Part shown: positions 62,901 to 64,000 of the stretch, piece after piece | Numbering within the stretch: position 1 is the first letter of the stretch | How the letters are laid out: each line of letters opens with the position of its first letter | Assembly (NCBI GenBank): GCA_964023205.1 | Contig: OZ026847.1 | Span: 9,544,652-9,608,651 of the forward strand | Direction of reading: 5' to 3' | DNA length: 64,000 nt | Source of the DNA: Lutraria lutraria | Lineage: Eukaryota; Mollusca; Bivalvia; Venerida; Mactridae | Notes under the pieces: generated by a model | The model's input: only the letters and a program-made list of their open reading frames with translations | Databases searched by the model: none | Told to the model about the DNA's origin: nothing | Program-made: the position numbers and the translations under genes

Positions 62901-63258
62901 CCTACTATACCGTAATATGCATTGCAACAACTGTTCCAAAAACACATAAATACAACCATACAGTCCTTTGCGGTGAAATTTCTGTTTTATAAAAACATTC
63001 AATGATTGCTTGTTTATACATGTATTTAAATATGTCTTCTCTTTTTTGCAGTTCAATGATAATAAAGTGGAATCCTGGAAGGAGATTGAATCTTTGATAC
63101 CTTTAAAGAAGTTAGAAACAGTGTATTTGGAAAGAAATCCTATATATTACGACCCTACAGCGCCATTGAAGATGGATTCCAGTTACAGGAGAAAAATCAA
63201 ATTGACTTTACCTTGGATAAAACAAATAGATGCCACTATGGCACAGAGCATGAGTTAG
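56917..63258 (+). CDS. PPP1R7: Protein phosphatase 1 regulatory subunit 7 (SDS22), complete
   Basis: Eight exons (56917-57066, 57356-57421, 59087-59217, 60725-60887, 61515-61631, 61959-62063, 62583-62669, 63052-63258) give 341 residues. All borders are GT-AG and all phases agree. An acidic N-terminus is followed by about eleven SDS22-type leucine-rich repeats of 22 residues, with repeated cores such as LDLYDNQLTRIENL, LFLIHNKITKIENI and LDLANNRIKKIQNL. A cap ends the protein (ETVYLERNP, YRRKIKLTLPWIKQIDAT). SDS22 binds the catalytic subunit of protein phosphatase 1 through the concave repeat face and takes part in PP1 assembly and mitosis, in nucleus and cytosol. The human protein is about 360 residues, so this is full length. 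The repeat insert YYDPTAPLK before YRRK is longer than in vertebrates. Introns hold a TIR transposon and several SINEs. Confidence 0.96.
57738..58827. mobile_element. 1.09-kb non-autonomous DNA transposon in PPP1R7 intron 2
   Basis: The left end CAGTCATGGTGAAAG and the reverse complement of the right end, CAGTCATGGCGAAAG, differ at one base. TAATAA flanks both ends as a 6-bp target duplication. Near both ends there are clustered CGGTCTGAC or GTCGGACC-type motifs (57752-57835 and 58735-58795). It has no long ORF. The ends fit hAT-like elements with a short target duplication; the class is inference. Confidence 0.85.
59272..59521 (+). mobile_element. tRNA-derived SINE, family A
   Basis: The head ACCCGCCTCCGTGGTCGAGG, a long variable-arm-like stretch and GGGTTCGAGCCC suggest derivation from a class II tRNA (Leu or Ser type). 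The body and CAAACAAA tail match 10051-10296 and 63672-63921 in reverse. It starts 54 bases after exon 3 of PPP1R7. Confidence 0.85.
60197..61200. repeat. Two diverged copies of a dispersed repeat around PPP1R7 exon 4
   Basis: 60197-60490 and 60937-61200 share the order TTAGCT, CTATTGTxATCACTGC, GCAxCTG, GTAGGTAGCAACATGAAACTTC, GATCTCACTGA and TTGCCCGA-type phrases. They flank exon 4 (60725-60887) in the same orientation, so it may be a dispersed family or a local duplication around the exon. It resembles a common bivalve repeat starting TAGCTCG. Confidence 0.55.
61693..61748 (+). mobile_element. SINE family B, head fragment
   Basis: AGCCCGCCCGGCTAGCTC followed by GGTTAGTGCG and a CTGATCGA phrase matches the head of 28183-28459. 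The box B and body are missing. Confidence 0.6.
62106..62345 (+). mobile_element. tRNA-derived SINE, family D
   Basis: The head GCGGCTGTGGTCCAGAGTTA, then GATTTGTAACCCGGCAATCT and GGGTTCAATTCC, resembles a tRNA-Thr with TGT in the anticodon position. The body includes CTGGTTCCCAGTGGGAGC and is shared with 46312-46490. It lies in the intron before PPP1R7 exon 7. Confidence 0.75.
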
Positions 63259-63566
63259 AATGTGTATTTCATTGCTGACTTAACTGAATAATGTGCAGGC
63301 TATAACTGCCATCCATTTATTTCCAAGGGATTAATTACTGAGTTCTTCAAATGAATTTAAGATTGTTGCCTTTTTGATTGTTGTTAAATTTCATATTATC
63401 CCTTAACTTATAATTTTTTACTGGAATTGATGGGTGGTCAGAAATATTTGGTTAAATTCTATTTCTTCATTTCAAGTACATGATATTGTGATATTAAGAT
63501 GTTATGGACTGTTTTCCATGTGTGGGGTGTTCTTAAACACTAGAATATTTAGAATGTTTTATTATT

Positions 63567-63572
63567 AATAAA
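63567..63572 (+). terminator. Poly(A) signal of PPP1R7 (candidate)
   Basis: AATAAA about 310 bases after the stop codon, followed by TGTGTTATCTTTTG, a GU/U-rich downstream region. Confidence 0.7.
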
Positions 63573-63671
63573 TGGAATAATGTGTTATCTTTTGATTGCC
63601 TTAACTGTAGTTTTGTATTAATGAAAGTAAATTGCAATTCTTGATTCATGTGACATTCTGTTTGTCTACCT

Positions 63672-63921
63672 GTTTTTTTTGTTTGTTTGTTTGAGGTTTA
63701 TGCCCCTTTTCAACAACCAGAGTCATTTGAGGCGGACATTTCACCTGACCATCGTTCCTGGGAAGAACCAGTTTTAGACTCTCATCCTCCTTAAGCAACT
63801 GACTACTTTCTCACATAAAGAGACATGGTCGATAGCTGGACTCAAACCCACGACTCTCTATCAGTGAGAGGTTACAGTGATTTTAAGTAGCAACCTTATT
63901 ACTCAACCATGGAGGCGGGTC
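63672..63921 (-). mobile_element. tRNA-derived SINE, family A, minus orientation
   Basis: It is a near full-length copy of the 10051-10296 element: a GTTTGTTTGTTTGAGG tail edge, TATGCCCCTTTTCAACAACC, TCACATAAAGAGACATGGTC and the head CCATGGAGGCGGGTC. It lies just downstream of the PPP1R7 poly(A) signal. Confidence 0.85.
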
Positions 63922-64000
63922 TGTCTGCCTGGTAGCGCTTCAGTTGTATCATGTTAATATGGACATATTAGCAGTATTTTCTCAGCTTATATTGAAATGA

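Overview
This is a low-GC, intron-rich animal nuclear window with GT-AG introns, AATAAA poly(A) signals, tRNA-derived SINEs, MITEs and minisatellites. Several dispersed repeats look like families I know from bivalve molluscs, so my inference is a bivalve. No search was run, and the species is not identified.

Layout. (1) 717-6557, minus strand: the first five coding exons of GMP synthase (glutamine amidotransferase half). The gene runs off the left edge. (2) 10680-16819, plus strand: a complete five-exon gene for a 246-aa protein I do not recognise. Its composition recalls ciliary or sperm microtubule-associated proteins. (3) 22079-30229, minus strand: a complete three-exon voltage-gated potassium channel gene (528 aa) with a Zn-binding tetramerisation domain, a charge-poor S4 and an altered S6 hinge. 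Its introns hold MITEs, a broken Tc1 transposase and SINEs. (4) 31130-54610: a cluster of secreted C-type lectin genes. Copy A and copy B (plus strand) share five exons of identical length. Copy C (minus strand) has four clear exons and an unresolved last exon. A lone last exon at 41773 marks a fourth, destroyed copy. Two large tandem arrays (20-bp and 37-bp units) sit among these genes. The three lectins differ in the sugar-binding tripeptide (EPD, EPN, EPA). (5) 56917-63258, plus strand: a complete eight-exon PPP1R7/SDS22 gene (341 aa, leucine-rich repeats). One intron holds a 1.09-kb element with inverted termini and a 6-bp target duplication.

The genes belong to unrelated processes: purine synthesis, membrane excitability, probable innate recognition, and regulation of protein phosphatase 1. 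Only the lectins form a functional cluster. They appear to have grown by tandem and inverted duplication, followed by satellite expansion and exon loss. Exon boundaries were set by reading splice sites and reading-frame phase by hand, and all coding lengths close in frame. Transcription starts, untranslated exons and alternative splicing cannot be seen from sequence alone.
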